Below the pieces are notes generated by a model that had not been told where the DNA came from, made no database searches, and saw nothing but the letters and a program-made list of their open reading frames with translations. Source: Granulimonas faecalis (GTDB lineage: Bacteria; Actinomycetota; Coriobacteriia; Coriobacteriales; Atopobiaceae). Taken from it: 64,000 nucleotides of DNA. The stretch spans positions 1,586,501 through 1,650,500 of the forward strand of contig NZ_BQKC01000001.1 in NCBI RefSeq assembly GCF_022834715.1. The letters run 5' to 3'. Positions 26,001-35,585 of this stretch are shown one piece after another. Made by a program: the position numbers and the translations under genes. The stretch's first letter is position 1, and each line of letters starts with the position of its first letter.

Positions 26001-27648
26001 TGCCGAGGTAGAGCACGCTGCTCGTGACCATGGACTCGCGCAGGGCGTCGATGGGCGGGTTGGTCACCTGGGCGAACAGCTGGTAGAAGTAGTCGAAGAA
26101 CGGCCGGGGCCTCGCCGAGAGGCAGGCGAGCGGCGTGTCGAAGCCCATGGAGGCCAGGGGCACGGCGCCCTTCTCGGCCATGGGGCGCAGCACCTCGGCG
26201 ACGTCGTCCCACGAGTGGCCGAGGGCCGCCATGGACCAGGCGAAGGGGCGCCCGCCGAAGGGCTCGCGGCCCGGGTCGCCCGGGTCGTCGAGGTCCCCCA
26301 CGGCGAGGGTCTCCTCGGCGATCCAGTCGGCGAAGGGCTTGGCGCTGGCGAGGTCGCGACGGAGCTCGTCGTTCCAGACGATGCGGCCCTCGGCCGGGTC
26401 CACCTCGAGCATCTCGCCGGGGCCGAGGGAGCCGGCCACGAGGATGTCGGCCGGGTCCACGTCCAGGGTGCCCACCTCGCTGGAGAGCAGCAGGCGGTCG
26501 TCGTGGGTCACGTAGTAGCGGGCCGGGCGCAGGCCGTTGCGGTCGAGGGACGCGCCGAGGGTGCGGCCGTCGGTGTAGGCGACGGCGGCCGGGCCGTCCC
26601 AGGGCTCCATGAGCATGGACTGGTAGCGGTCGAAGGCACGGCGCTCGCGGTCGAGGTGGTCGTTGCGGTCCCAGGGATCGGGCATGAGCAGGGAGGCCGC
26701 GCGACTCATGGAGCGGCCGTTCATGACGAGGAACTCGAGCACGTTGTCGAGGATGGCGGAGTCGGAGCCCTCGCGGTCGATGACCGGCAGGACCTTCTCG
26801 AGGTCGGGGCCCATCACCGGCGAGTAGAGCCCGGGCTCGCGGGCGCGCAGGGCGCAGACGTTGCCCTTGAGGGTGTTGATCTCGCCGTTGTGGATGATGT
26901 AGCGGTTGGGGTGCGCGCGCTCCCAGCTGGGCGTGGTGTTGGTGGAGTAGCGGGAGTGCACGAGGCAGAGGGCGCTCTCCACGGCGGCGTCGTTGAGGTC
27001 GAGGAAGAAGCGGCGCATCTGGGTGGCGAGCAGCATGCCCTTGTAGACCACCGTGCGCGCGCTCATGGAGCACACGTAGAAGATGCGGCCGTCGAGGGCG
27101 CTCGAGGCCTCGGCCGCCTTCTCGACGGTGCGGCGGCACACGTAGAGGGCGCGCTCGAAGTCGTCGCCGGCGGCCACGGCGTCCGGGCGGCCGATGAAGG
27201 CCTGCCAGATGGAGGGCATGGTGTCGCGGGCGGCCTCGCCAAGGTCGTGGGGGTCCACGGGGACCTCGCGCCAGAACAGCAGCGGCAGGCCGGCGGCGGC
27301 GCAGCCGTCCTCGAAGGTGCGGCGGGCGGCGGTCACGCCGAACTCGTCCTGGGGCAGGAAGAGCATGGCCACGCCGTAGTCGCCCTCGTCGGGGAGCAGG
27401 CACCCCTCCTTCTGGGCCTCCTTGCGGAAGAACCGGTGGGGCACCTGCAAAAGGATGCCGGCGCCGTCGCCGGTGGTGCGCTCGAGGCCCACGCCGCCGC
27501 GGTGCTCGAGGTTGACGAGGACCGACAGGGCGTCGTCGACCATCTGGTGGCTGCGCCTGCCCTTGATGTGGGCGAGGGCGCCGATGCCGCAGGCGTCGTG
27601 CTCGAACTCGGGGCGCCAGAGGGTGGGGCCGGGTTGCGGTTGGGTCAT
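23014..27648 (-). CDS. gltB: Glutamate synthase large subunit
   Basis: The alpha subunit of GOGAT turns glutamine plus 2-oxoglutarate into two glutamate. It has 1544 residues, the usual size. The class II amidotransferase domain opens with EHDACGIGALAHIKG, so a short propeptide is probably removed to expose the catalytic Cys. The central and FMN-binding domains follow, with GEGGEDPAR, KMAQGAKPGEGGHLPGAKV, SPPPHHDIYSIEDLAELI and the cluster-binding CLMQRDCQQDTCPAGIATQ. The C-terminal beta-helix domain has the GGxxxG repeats (GGRGFVNGLAGQRF). ATG 27648 is chosen over GTG 27654 since AGGGAG is 6 bases before it. No convincing GlnR box is seen upstream. Confidence 0.95.
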   Translation of the reverse strand: MTQPQPGPTLWRPEFEHDACGIGALAHIKGRRSHQMVDDALSVLVNLEHRGGVGLERTTGDGAGILLQVPHRFFRKEAQKEGCLLPDEGDYGVAMLFLPQDEFGVTAARRTFEDGCAAAGLPLLFWREVPVDPHDLGEAARDTMPSIWQAFIGRPDAVAAGDDFERALYVCRRTVEKAAEASSALDGRIFYVCSMSARTVVYKGMLLATQMRRFFLDLNDAAVESALCLVHSRYSTNTTPSWERAHPNRYIIHNGEINTLKGNVCALRAREPGLYSPVMGPDLEKVLPVIDREGSDSAILDNVLEFLVMNGRSMSRAASLLMPDPWDRNDHLDRERRAFDRYQSMLMEPWDGPAAVAYTDGRTLGASLDRNGLRPARYYVTHDDRLLLSSEVGTLDVDPADILVAGSLGPGEMLEVDPAEGRIVWNDELRRDLASAKPFADWIAEETLAVGDLDDPGDPGREPFGGRPFAWSMAALGHSWDDVAEVLRPMAEKGAVPLASMGFDTPLACLSARPRPFFDYFYQLFAQVTNPPIDALRESMVTSSVLYLGNHGNILEDARDNCRLVALDGPILSDDAFRRVAALDRTGFHARTFVGAFDPAAGPDALEASLDALCDEVERAVAAGTNVVVLTDDCDPALVPVPSLLSLGAVHDRLMARGLRMEADIVVDTGDAVCAHDFAALVGFSASGVHPRGAHDALACAVATGAVTVGLAEALANYDRAVTSGIVSIMSKMGISTMQGYHAARIFEAVGLAGEVVDRCFSGVPSRVGGLGFADIQRELVERRAEADALALSPAPDQLPSSGATKWRPDNGVWEGEEHLIDPEAIYLLQRACRENDADLWDAYVAHVHRPGRPMMLRDLLECVPLPSGPVPLDEVEPASSIVRRFNTGAMSYGSISKEAHECLAVAMNRLGGRSNTGEGGEDPAREAPLAPGSTAGWRPGDSARSAIKQVASGRFGVTSRYLGSATEIQIKMAQGAKPGEGGHLPGAKVYPWIAEVRRSTPGVGLISPPPHHDIYSIEDLAELIFDLKNASPGARVSVKLVAEAGVGTIATGVAKGGADKILISGSNGGTGAAPRDSIYHAGLPLELGLAEAQQTLLRNGLRSRVVMEADGKLMSGRDVAVAALLGAEEFGFATMPLVAMGCLMQRDCQQDTCPAGIATQNACLRRQFKATPDDVVNFMTFMAEDLRREMAALGFRTVDEMVGHPERLRQKAGEGPWKARTLDLSAVLAVGTNLYGTSVPGASGTRFLEEMRFDMALERTLDATLFIPYTADAREHLTPIEFTADLANVNRCVGTMLGAAVTARHPEGLPDDTVRIRCQGSGGQSFGAFLPAGISLDISGDANDYVGKGLSGGIVSVHPGEGAAYKFNENTAIGNVAFYGATGGRGFVNGLAGQRFAVRNSGATVVAEGVGTCGCEYMTGGVALILGEVGPNFAAGMSGGVAYVYDELGTLESRVNKGLVDVLPCDGDDLERVRALIEEHVERTGSPLGIKLLYRFGPVSGRFRKVLPREYARVTALVDSAIAAGATRAEAEQQAFDAMRMGR

Positions 27649-27783
27649 GCTCACTCCCTAGGGGCCGGGGACTTGTCCGGGTCTCTCGTACCCTACGGCG
27701 GCAGTGTGTGGCCCCTGTTTCGTGCCCCCAGGGCTTACGAGATGGAAAAGGGGGCGTAACAGAGCGGCGGCGGTCAGGCGCCG

Positions 27784-27821
27784 GGGCCCCTTCCGGCGCG
27801 GTTCTCCGTCGGAAGGGGCCC
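27784..27821 (-). terminator. Hairpin after the hyp genes
   Basis: GGGCCCCTTCCG pairs with CGGAAGGGGCCC around a 14-base loop, downstream of hypA on the minus strand. Confidence 0.6.
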
Positions 27822-27848
27822 GGACGGCGGCCCGTCATTTCAACGATG

Positions 27849-27888
27849 AAATATAAGAAGTGACAGATGGGCCAGGCGCCCCTGTCAC
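27849..27888. repeat. Solo REP of the RAYT-associated family
   Basis: AAATATAAGAAG then GTGACAG-n15-CTGTCAC, almost identical to the copies bounding the transposase element. It lies between hypA and the gltB promoter region. Confidence 0.8.
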
Positions 27889-27912
27889 ATCCGCCGCGTC
27901 GCGGGGCAGGGC

Positions 27913-28257
27913 CTAGACGACGGCTATCTCGCGGATCACCACGCCCGATCCCTGCTCCAGGTGGGTGTGCGGGCTGCCGCAGGCGGGGCACGTGCGGCCG
28001 TGGGCCACCGTGCCGTAGCGGGTGCCGCAGTCCTCGCAGAGCGTCACGGCGGACTCCTCCTCCATGACGAGCTCGCAGTCGCGGAGCAGGTCCTCGCGGT
28101 CGGCGCACCAGCGCCAGGCGTCCTGGAGGAGCCGCGGCACCACCCCAGAGACCTCCCCGAGCTCCACGGTGACCGAGGCCACGGACGTCGCCCCGTTGGC
28201 CAGGGCGACGTCCCTCACCTCGTCGGCGATGTAGAACACGATGCCCAGCTCGTGCAC
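27913..28257 (-). CDS. hypA: HypA, nickel chaperone for hydrogenase maturation
   Basis: HypA passes nickel, with HypB, to [NiFe]-hydrogenase precursors. The 114-residue protein begins (GTG) HELGIVFYIADEV, giving the nickel-binding His2 and Glu3, and has a zinc site made of CEDCG and CPACG. The GTG at 28257 is chosen because any longer form would lack the free N-terminal Met-His-Glu. It follows the oxidoreductase gene by 5 bases and is the last gene of the operon. hypC, D, E and F are absent from the window, so either they lie elsewhere or HypA/B serve another nickel enzyme. Confidence 0.9.
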   Translation of the reverse strand: MHELGIVFYIADEVRDVALANGATSVASVTVELGEVSGVVPRLLQDAWRWCADREDLLRDCELVMEEESAVTLCEDCGTRYGTVAHGRTCPACGSPHTHLEQGSGVVIREIAVV

Positions 28258-28262
28258 CGCGC

Positions 28263-31106
28263 CTACACCTCCCGCCTGATCTTGCGGACGGCGATCTTCG
28301 CCGCGCGCTTGAGGGCGTAGGGGCCGATGGCCTTGAGCTTGTCCTCGGAGCGCACCATGGTGCTGGCCTCGGGGTGGTCGCGCACCAGGTGGATGGCGTC
28401 GAACTCGCAGCGGGTGGTGCAGAGGCCGCAGCCGATGCACTGGTTGGGGTCCACCCAGCTCGCGCCGCAGGACAGGCAGCGCGCGGTCTCGGTGCGCACC
28501 TGCTCCTCGGTGAGCGTCCCCGCGTACTCGCGGAAGGGCTCGGCCTTCTCCTTGGCCCTGTCGGTCGCGGGGCGCTGGCGCGAGGAGGTGTCGTAGCTGG
28601 GCAGCACGGCGTCGTCCTTGTCCAGCTCCACATAGAACCGGGGGTTGCGGCCCACGGTGAGGCTGGAGCCGGGGTGCACGTAGCGGTGGATGGAGACGGC
28701 CGCCTCGTGGCCCTGGGCGATGGCGTCGATGGCGAAGCGCGGGCCGGTGACCACGTCGCCGCCGCAGAAGACGTCGGGCTCGGCCGTCTGGTAGGTCACG
28801 GGGTCCACCACCGGCGAGCCGCCGCGGCCGAGCTCCACGGCACTGCCCTCGAGGAGCGCACCCCACTCCACGGCCTGGCCGATGGAGAAGACGAGGGTGT
28901 CGCAGGGGACCTCCTCGGTGTCGGCCTCGTCGTAGACCGGCGAGAAGCGCCCCTCGTCGTCGAATACCCTCACGCAGCGCTTGAACACCACGGATGAGAC
29001 GGAGCCGTCGTCGCCCACGCGCACCTCGGCCGGGCCCCAGCCACACGTGACGGTGACACCGTCCTCGGCGGCCTCCTCGAGCTCCTCGTCGCTGGCGGGC
29101 ATCTCGCCCCGCTGCTCCAGGCTGCGCATCTCCACGGAGGAGGCGCCGGCCCGGGCGGCCGTGCGGGCCACGTCCACGGCCACGTTGCCGCCGCCCACGA
29201 CGACCGTGCGGCCGAGGGAGGCGCCGTCGAGGGCGCCCTCGGCGGCCCGGTGCAGGAAGTCCACGGCGGAGGAGACGCGCCCGGCATCCTCGCCGGGGAT
29301 GCCGGCGGAGCGGGAGCCCTGGCAGCCGATGGCGAGGTAGAAGGCGTCGTAGCCCTGCTCGCGGAGCTCGTCGAGGGTCACGTCGGAGCCCACGTCGACG
29401 CCGAGCCTGAACTCCACACCCATCTGCGCCATGACGTCGATCTCGGCGTCGATGACGTCCTGCTCGAGCTTGAAAGACGGGATGCCGTAGGAGAGCATGC
29501 CGCCGGGCCGCGGGTTGCGGTCGAAGACCGTGGGGGCGTAGCCCTTCTCGGCCAGGTAGTAGGCGCACGAGAGGCCGGCCGGCCCGGCGCCCACGATGGC
29601 GACCTTCTGGGGGAAGCCCCCGCGGTTGGACGGGGTCACCGCCGGCGGCACGTAGCGGGTGGCCGGGTCGAGGTCGGCGGCGGCCACGAACTTCTTGACC
29701 TCGTCGATGGCCACGGCGGCGTCCACGCGCCCGCGGGTGCAGGCGTCCTCGCAGCGGCGGTTGCAGATGCGGCCGCACACGGCGGGCAGCGGGTTCTCGC
29801 GCTTGATGAGGGCGAGGGCGTCGCGGTAGCGGCCCTGGGCGGCCAGCTTGAGGTAGCCCTGGACGGCCACGTGGGCCGGGCAGGCGGTCTTGCAGGGGGC
29901 CGTGCCGGAGTCGTAGGTCTCGCGACGGTTGTCGTCGCGGTAGTTGGGGCTCCAGCGCTCGGGGCCCCAGGGCGTGGCGTCGGGCAGCTCGCGCACGGGG
30001 TACTCGGGCACCTTGCCGCCGGCCTTGGCGGAGCAGAGCTTCTGGCCGAGGGACACCGCACCGGCGGGGCACACCTCGACGCAGCGGCCACAAGCCACGC
30101 AGGCCTCGCGGTCGACCTCGGCGGTGTAGGCCGAGCGGCTCATGTTGGGCGTGTTGAACAGCTGGCTCGTGCGCAGGGCGTTGCAGATGTTCACGTTGCA
30201 GTTGCAGATGGCGAAGATCTTGTGCTCGCCGTCGATGTTGGTGACCTGGTGCACGAAGCCGTTCTCCTCGGCGTGGGCCAGGATGGCGAGCACCTCGTCG
30301 CGGTCGATGTAGTGGCCGCGCTGGGTGTCCACGAGGTAGTCGGCCATGTCGCCCACGCCGATGCACCAGTCCTCGGGGTCGTCGGCCGAGCCCTCCCCCA
30401 GCTTCTCACGGCTCATGCGGCAGCTGCAGGGGCTGGCGGCGTACTTGCCGTCGTACTTGTCGAGCCAGTGGGTGATGTGCTCCACCGAGGCCGACTCGTT
30501 CTCCATGGGGATGGCCCGCTCCACGGGGATCACGTGCATGCCGATGCCGGCACCGCCCGGGGGCACCATGGCGGTGACGCGCTCCAGGGGGAGCTGGGTC
30601 ATGCGCTCGAACATCTTGGCCACCTGGGGGTGCTCGTCGATCTGGGACTGGCGCATGTTGAAGAACTCCGCCGAGCCCGGCACGAAGGGCGGCAGCACGT
30701 AGCGCAGCTCGCCCTCGGGATTGCGGCCGTCCTCGTTCTCGCGGTTCCACTCGATGAGGCCCACGTAGCCCATGTCGAACAGGAGCGGCTCGAGCTCCGC
30801 GGGGTCCATGGAGCAGAGTTCGGCCAGCTGGGCGAGGGTCTTGGGCTTGCGCACCCCCATCTTGAGGGCCACCTTGGCCATGGGGTCGGTGATGCAGGCG
30901 GCCAGGCCGTAGTACTCGGGGTCCGCCGGGGTGACCTTGTGGCCGATGCGGTCGGAGACCATCTGGGCCAGCTCGAGGACCGGCTTGCGCACGGCCACAG
31001 AGGGGTCGGACGCCTCGGGGGGCACGTAGTCGCCCTCCACGGTGAGGCCGGCCTCCCGGAGCCGCTCGATGCGTTCGTCGGCGGCCATACGACGCTCGTT
31101 AGGCAT
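28263..31106 (-). CDS. Multi-[4Fe-4S] FAD/NAD(P) oxidoreductase (GltD-like fusion)
   Basis: A 947-residue cytoplasmic redox protein. The N-terminal 230 residues lack strong motifs. Next comes a cysteine-rich domain (CSCRMS, DWCIGVGDMADYLVDT, then ICNCNVNICNALR), then a ferredoxin pair beginning CVACGRCVEVCPAGA. A GltD-like module follows, with Cys clusters CKTACPAHV and CGRICNRRCEDAC, FAD motif VAIVGAGPAGLSCAYYLAEK and NAD(P) motif VVVGGGNVAVDVARTAARAG. It ends with CLSCG and CIGCGLCTTRC. It probably moves electrons between NAD(P)H and ferredoxin or an unknown partner. ATG 31106 has GGGAGG upstream and overlaps hypB by 8 bases. Being placed between hypB and hypA suggests a link to hydrogen metabolism, but this is inference. 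Confidence 0.85.
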   Translation of the reverse strand: MPNERRMAADERIERLREAGLTVEGDYVPPEASDPSVAVRKPVLELAQMVSDRIGHKVTPADPEYYGLAACITDPMAKVALKMGVRKPKTLAQLAELCSMDPAELEPLLFDMGYVGLIEWNRENEDGRNPEGELRYVLPPFVPGSAEFFNMRQSQIDEHPQVAKMFERMTQLPLERVTAMVPPGGAGIGMHVIPVERAIPMENESASVEHITHWLDKYDGKYAASPCSCRMSREKLGEGSADDPEDWCIGVGDMADYLVDTQRGHYIDRDEVLAILAHAEENGFVHQVTNIDGEHKIFAICNCNVNICNALRTSQLFNTPNMSRSAYTAEVDREACVACGRCVEVCPAGAVSLGQKLCSAKAGGKVPEYPVRELPDATPWGPERWSPNYRDDNRRETYDSGTAPCKTACPAHVAVQGYLKLAAQGRYRDALALIKRENPLPAVCGRICNRRCEDACTRGRVDAAVAIDEVKKFVAAADLDPATRYVPPAVTPSNRGGFPQKVAIVGAGPAGLSCAYYLAEKGYAPTVFDRNPRPGGMLSYGIPSFKLEQDVIDAEIDVMAQMGVEFRLGVDVGSDVTLDELREQGYDAFYLAIGCQGSRSAGIPGEDAGRVSSAVDFLHRAAEGALDGASLGRTVVVGGGNVAVDVARTAARAGASSVEMRSLEQRGEMPASDEELEEAAEDGVTVTCGWGPAEVRVGDDGSVSSVVFKRCVRVFDDEGRFSPVYDEADTEEVPCDTLVFSIGQAVEWGALLEGSAVELGRGGSPVVDPVTYQTAEPDVFCGGDVVTGPRFAIDAIAQGHEAAVSIHRYVHPGSSLTVGRNPRFYVELDKDDAVLPSYDTSSRQRPATDRAKEKAEPFREYAGTLTEEQVRTETARCLSCGASWVDPNQCIGCGLCTTRCEFDAIHLVRDHPEASTMVRSEDKLKAIGPYALKRAAKIAVRKIRREV

Positions 31107-31827
31107 GGGAGCCTCCCTTCCAGGCGGCCACGGCACCCTCGAGCCACGCCGTCCAGGCGTCGACGCCCTCGCCGGTCTTGGCCGACAGGCAGATGACGGG
31201 GGCCTCGGGGTTGCGCAGGCGCACGTTCTCGCGGAACCGCTCGATGTCGAAGTCGAAGAGCTCGCAGGTGTCGACCTTGTTGACCACCACGACGTCGACC
31301 ACCTCGAACATCAGGGGGTACTTGAGGGGCTTGTCGTCGCCCTCGGGCACCGAGACCAGGGCCACCGAGGCCGAGGCACCGGTGTCGAACTCGGCGGGGC
31401 ACACGAGGTTGCCCACGTTCTCGAGGACGGCGAGGTCGATGGGGGCGGCCCCCTGCTCGGCGGCGGCGGCATCGAGCTCCGTGAGGCCCTGGGAGGTCAT
31501 GGCGGCGTCGAGGTGGCACATGCCGCCGGTGTGGAGCTGCACGGCCACCACGCCGGCGTCGGCCATGGTCACGGCGTCGACGTCGGAGTCGATGTCGGCC
31601 TCCATGACGCCCATGGACAGGCGGTCGCGCAGGCGCTCGGCCGTGCGGGTGAGGAGGGTGGTCTTCCCCGAGCCGGGGCTGCTCATGACGTTGAGCAGGA
31701 ACGTCCCCCGCTCCCTGAGGTCGTCGCGCAGCCTGTCGGCCCTCTGCTCGTTGGCCGCGAAGACCGATTCCTTCACCTCGATGACGCGCACCGCGCGCCC
31801 GTCGGACGCCTTGGGCTCTTGGGCCAT
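31099..31827 (-). CDS. hypB: HypB, GTPase for nickel insertion
   Basis: HypB is a GTPase that drives nickel transfer to [NiFe]-hydrogenase. In 242 residues it has the P-loop MSSPGSGKTTLLTRT, the metal-site segment LHTGGMCHLDAAM, ENVGNLVCPAEFD and the guanine-specificity motif VVVNKVDTCE. It lacks an N-terminal His-rich or CXXCGC nickel-storage segment, so it depends on the conserved interdomain site. ATG 31827 (GGAGAGGAGAG upstream) is preferred over the start at 31845. It is the first gene of hypB-oxidoreductase-hypA. Confidence 0.93.
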   Translation of the reverse strand: MAQEPKASDGRAVRVIEVKESVFAANEQRADRLRDDLRERGTFLLNVMSSPGSGKTTLLTRTAERLRDRLSMGVMEADIDSDVDAVTMADAGVVAVQLHTGGMCHLDAAMTSQGLTELDAAAAEQGAAPIDLAVLENVGNLVCPAEFDTGASASVALVSVPEGDDKPLKYPLMFEVVDVVVVNKVDTCELFDFDIERFRENVRLRNPEAPVICLSAKTGEGVDAWTAWLEGAVAAWKGGSHA

Positions 31828-31931
31828 GGCATCTCTCCTCTCCATAGGGTTTTTGCCAAGTCTAGCAACTCGGCCGTTGACGGCCCCTATCAGACCGTCA
31901 ACAAGACAAAAGACCCTGAAGAGGCAGCCGC

Positions 31932-32237
31932 CTAGTGGAGCGCGGTAAGGAAGGTGATGCAGCCGAGCACGATGCCGGGGACGTTGGCCACCACGATGGG
32001 CATGTCGCGGGGCTTCTCGAGCAGGCCGTAGGCGGTCCAGAACACGCAGTTGACCATGGCCACGAGGGGCTGCAGCGGCGAGCCGTAGTTGCCGGCCAGG
32101 TTGTTGGCGATCTGCGGGATGTACGAGACGTACATGAGCACCGAGAGGACCGAGGCTATGCGGCCGAGGACCTTGACGATGCGGACGCGGTGCGCGTCGT
32201 CGACGGGGGCTGCGGTGCGGGTGTCGTTGTCTGCCAT
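31932..32237 (-). CDS. SemiSWEET-type sugar transporter
   Basis: A 101-residue membrane protein with three predicted helices, the size of a SemiSWEET (MtN3/PQ-loop) sugar transporter, which works as a homodimer in the membrane. The PQ-loop motif is seen in MYVSYIPQIANNLAGNYGSP, then a helix with VNCVFWTAYGLLEKPRD and a last helix, VANVPGIVLGCITFLTALH. ATG 32237 has AAGGAGGA at a good distance; the longer open frame starts in non-coding sequence. The substrate (a mono- or disaccharide) cannot be told. It stands alone between hypB and ligA. Confidence 0.85.
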   Translation of the reverse strand: MADNDTRTAAPVDDAHRVRIVKVLGRIASVLSVLMYVSYIPQIANNLAGNYGSPLQPLVAMVNCVFWTAYGLLEKPRDMPIVVANVPGIVLGCITFLTALH

Positions 32238-32372
32238 GGGCTTCCTCCTTGGGATCGCGGGTGGGTACCGAAGACCCGGGTACCCGCGAACCCGAGGAAC
32301 CCCCGACGACATTCGGGGGACTCTACAGGGTTTTCACCGTCCGCCCCGGCCGACACGCACGGGGAGCGGCGG

Positions 32373-34544
<2,172 letters not shown>

Positions 34545-34581
34545 CTACCCCAGGCCGCCGCCCCGCGCCGCCCGACAGCGC

Positions 34582-34614
34582 GTGACAGCGGTGCCTGGCC
34601 CATCTGTCACTTCG
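34582..34614. repeat. REP hairpin at the 3' end of the RAYT gene
   Basis: GTGACAG-n15-CTGTCAC with the AAG edge. The TGA stop of the transposase lies inside the CTGTCAC arm (34607-34609). It is the inverted mate of the copy at 35533-35563. Confidence 0.85.
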
Positions 34615-35359
34615 CATATTTTACTCTTGATATTATTCCACGGCCCACGCCCGTGAGCCGCTCTATCTGACGTACGGAGAGCCCCACCGCACGCATGCGG
34701 GCGATACGGTCGTCGCGCTTGGCCCGCGGCAACGCCCCGACCTCGTGCGGCGCGACGTCGAGTACCCCCTCGGCGACCTCTCGGGCATCCTCCTCCGAGA
34801 AACGGCCGCCCCGGCACTCGAGACCCATGTGCGGCGAGACGTCCACGTACCGGTGGAACCGCACGTACTCCTCGTCGCTGTCGAACAGATGCGCCACGGG
34901 CCCGGGCTCGCCGCCATAGAAACTGTCAAGGATGGCGTCGTAGCTGCTCCAAGGGTAGGAGCAGCCCTCGGTCATACCGGCCTTGACCGGGTTGCGGTGG
35001 ATGTAGCGAACGACATCGAGGAGGTGCGTCTCGCTCTCGACCGGTTCGCTGCCGAACCTGCCCTGGAACAGGCTCCCCACCCTCCCGTGGCGCCTGTTGA
35101 AAGACTCGGCATACGCACCGCACACCTCGCGGACCGTATCGCTCAGGCAGTCGAAAGGAACGGACAGCAGGAGGTGCACGTGGTTGTCCATGAGGCACCA
35201 GGCGAGGAGCTCGCCTCCCTGCCTGGTCAGCTCCCGTCGCAGAAGCGCCATAAAGAGCGTGCGGTCCCCGTCGTCCTCGAAGACAATCTGCCGACCGTTC
35301 CCGCGGGCCACCACGTGATACAGGTCGGAAGCGGACGGCCTTCTCGGCCCTCTCGGCAT
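34607..35359 (-). CDS. REP-associated tyrosine transposase (RAYT, Y1/HUH family)
   Basis: A 250-residue single-strand DNA transposase-like protein of the IS200/Y1 superfamily. The HUH motif is DNHVHLLL (His60, His62). The catalytic Tyr is probably Tyr83 in GAYAESFNRRHGRVGSLFQG, whose FNRR...GxLFQxRF pattern marks RAYTs. The C-terminal 40 residues add a helix-turn-helix (MRAVGLSVRQIERLTGVGRG). ATG 35359 is chosen because the family N-terminus PRxPR...YHVVARGNGRQ follows. RAYTs are domesticated transposases thought to spread REP hairpins; here REPs flank the gene as inverted repeats, and the stop codon lies inside one. Confidence 0.9.
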   Translation of the reverse strand: MPRGPRRPSASDLYHVVARGNGRQIVFEDDGDRTLFMALLRRELTRQGGELLAWCLMDNHVHLLLSVPFDCLSDTVREVCGAYAESFNRRHGRVGSLFQGRFGSEPVESETHLLDVVRYIHRNPVKAGMTEGCSYPWSSYDAILDSFYGGEPGPVAHLFDSDEEYVRFHRYVDVSPHMGLECRGGRFSEEDAREVAEGVLDVAPHEVGALPRAKRDDRIARMRAVGLSVRQIERLTGVGRGIISRVKYAK

Positions 35360-35532
35360 CGGCCCACCCCCCGGTCCCCCTGCAGGCCGCGCGGCACGGC
35401 CCGCCGTGGGGACACGGTAACCCCTGCGAGATCGAACGGCCCCGATATGGCATAAAGGGGCGAAAAAGAAGGGGACATCCATAAAGATGGATGCCCCCAT
35501 GGACGGATATCCCATAAATCTATCAATAGAGC

Positions 35533-35563
35533 AAGTGACAGATGGACCAGGCACCACTGTCAC
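35533..35563. repeat. REP hairpin upstream of the RAYT gene
   Basis: AAGTGACAGATGG then CTGTCAC; stem GTGACAG/CTGTCAC extended by TGG/CCA. It is the inverted mate of 34582-34614. Just inside it (about 35471-35498) is another hairpin, CATCCAT-n4-ATGGATG. Confidence 0.85.
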
Positions 35564-35585
35564 GCGCCGCCGCCCCGCGGGCCCG

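Larger units (their letters stand above)
34582..35563 (-). mobile_element. RAYT element bounded by inverted REPs
   Basis: About 1 kb, with one transposase gene and a near-identical REP hairpin in inverted orientation at each end (two substitutions within the shared AAGTGACAG...CTGTCACGCG unit). Solo REPs of the same family lie at 15.3 and 27.9 kb. This matches the known RAYT-REP arrangement. Confidence 0.8.

Noticed and set aside
21430-27759. 2109-codon plus-strand open frame opposite gltD and gltB
   Set aside because: A high-GC antisense shadow; the minus strand codes for complete, motif-bearing GOGAT subunits with terminator and spacing.
27655-27780. GlnR box before gltB
   Set aside because: Single GTTAC and GAAAC words occur but not at the required n6 spacing to each other.
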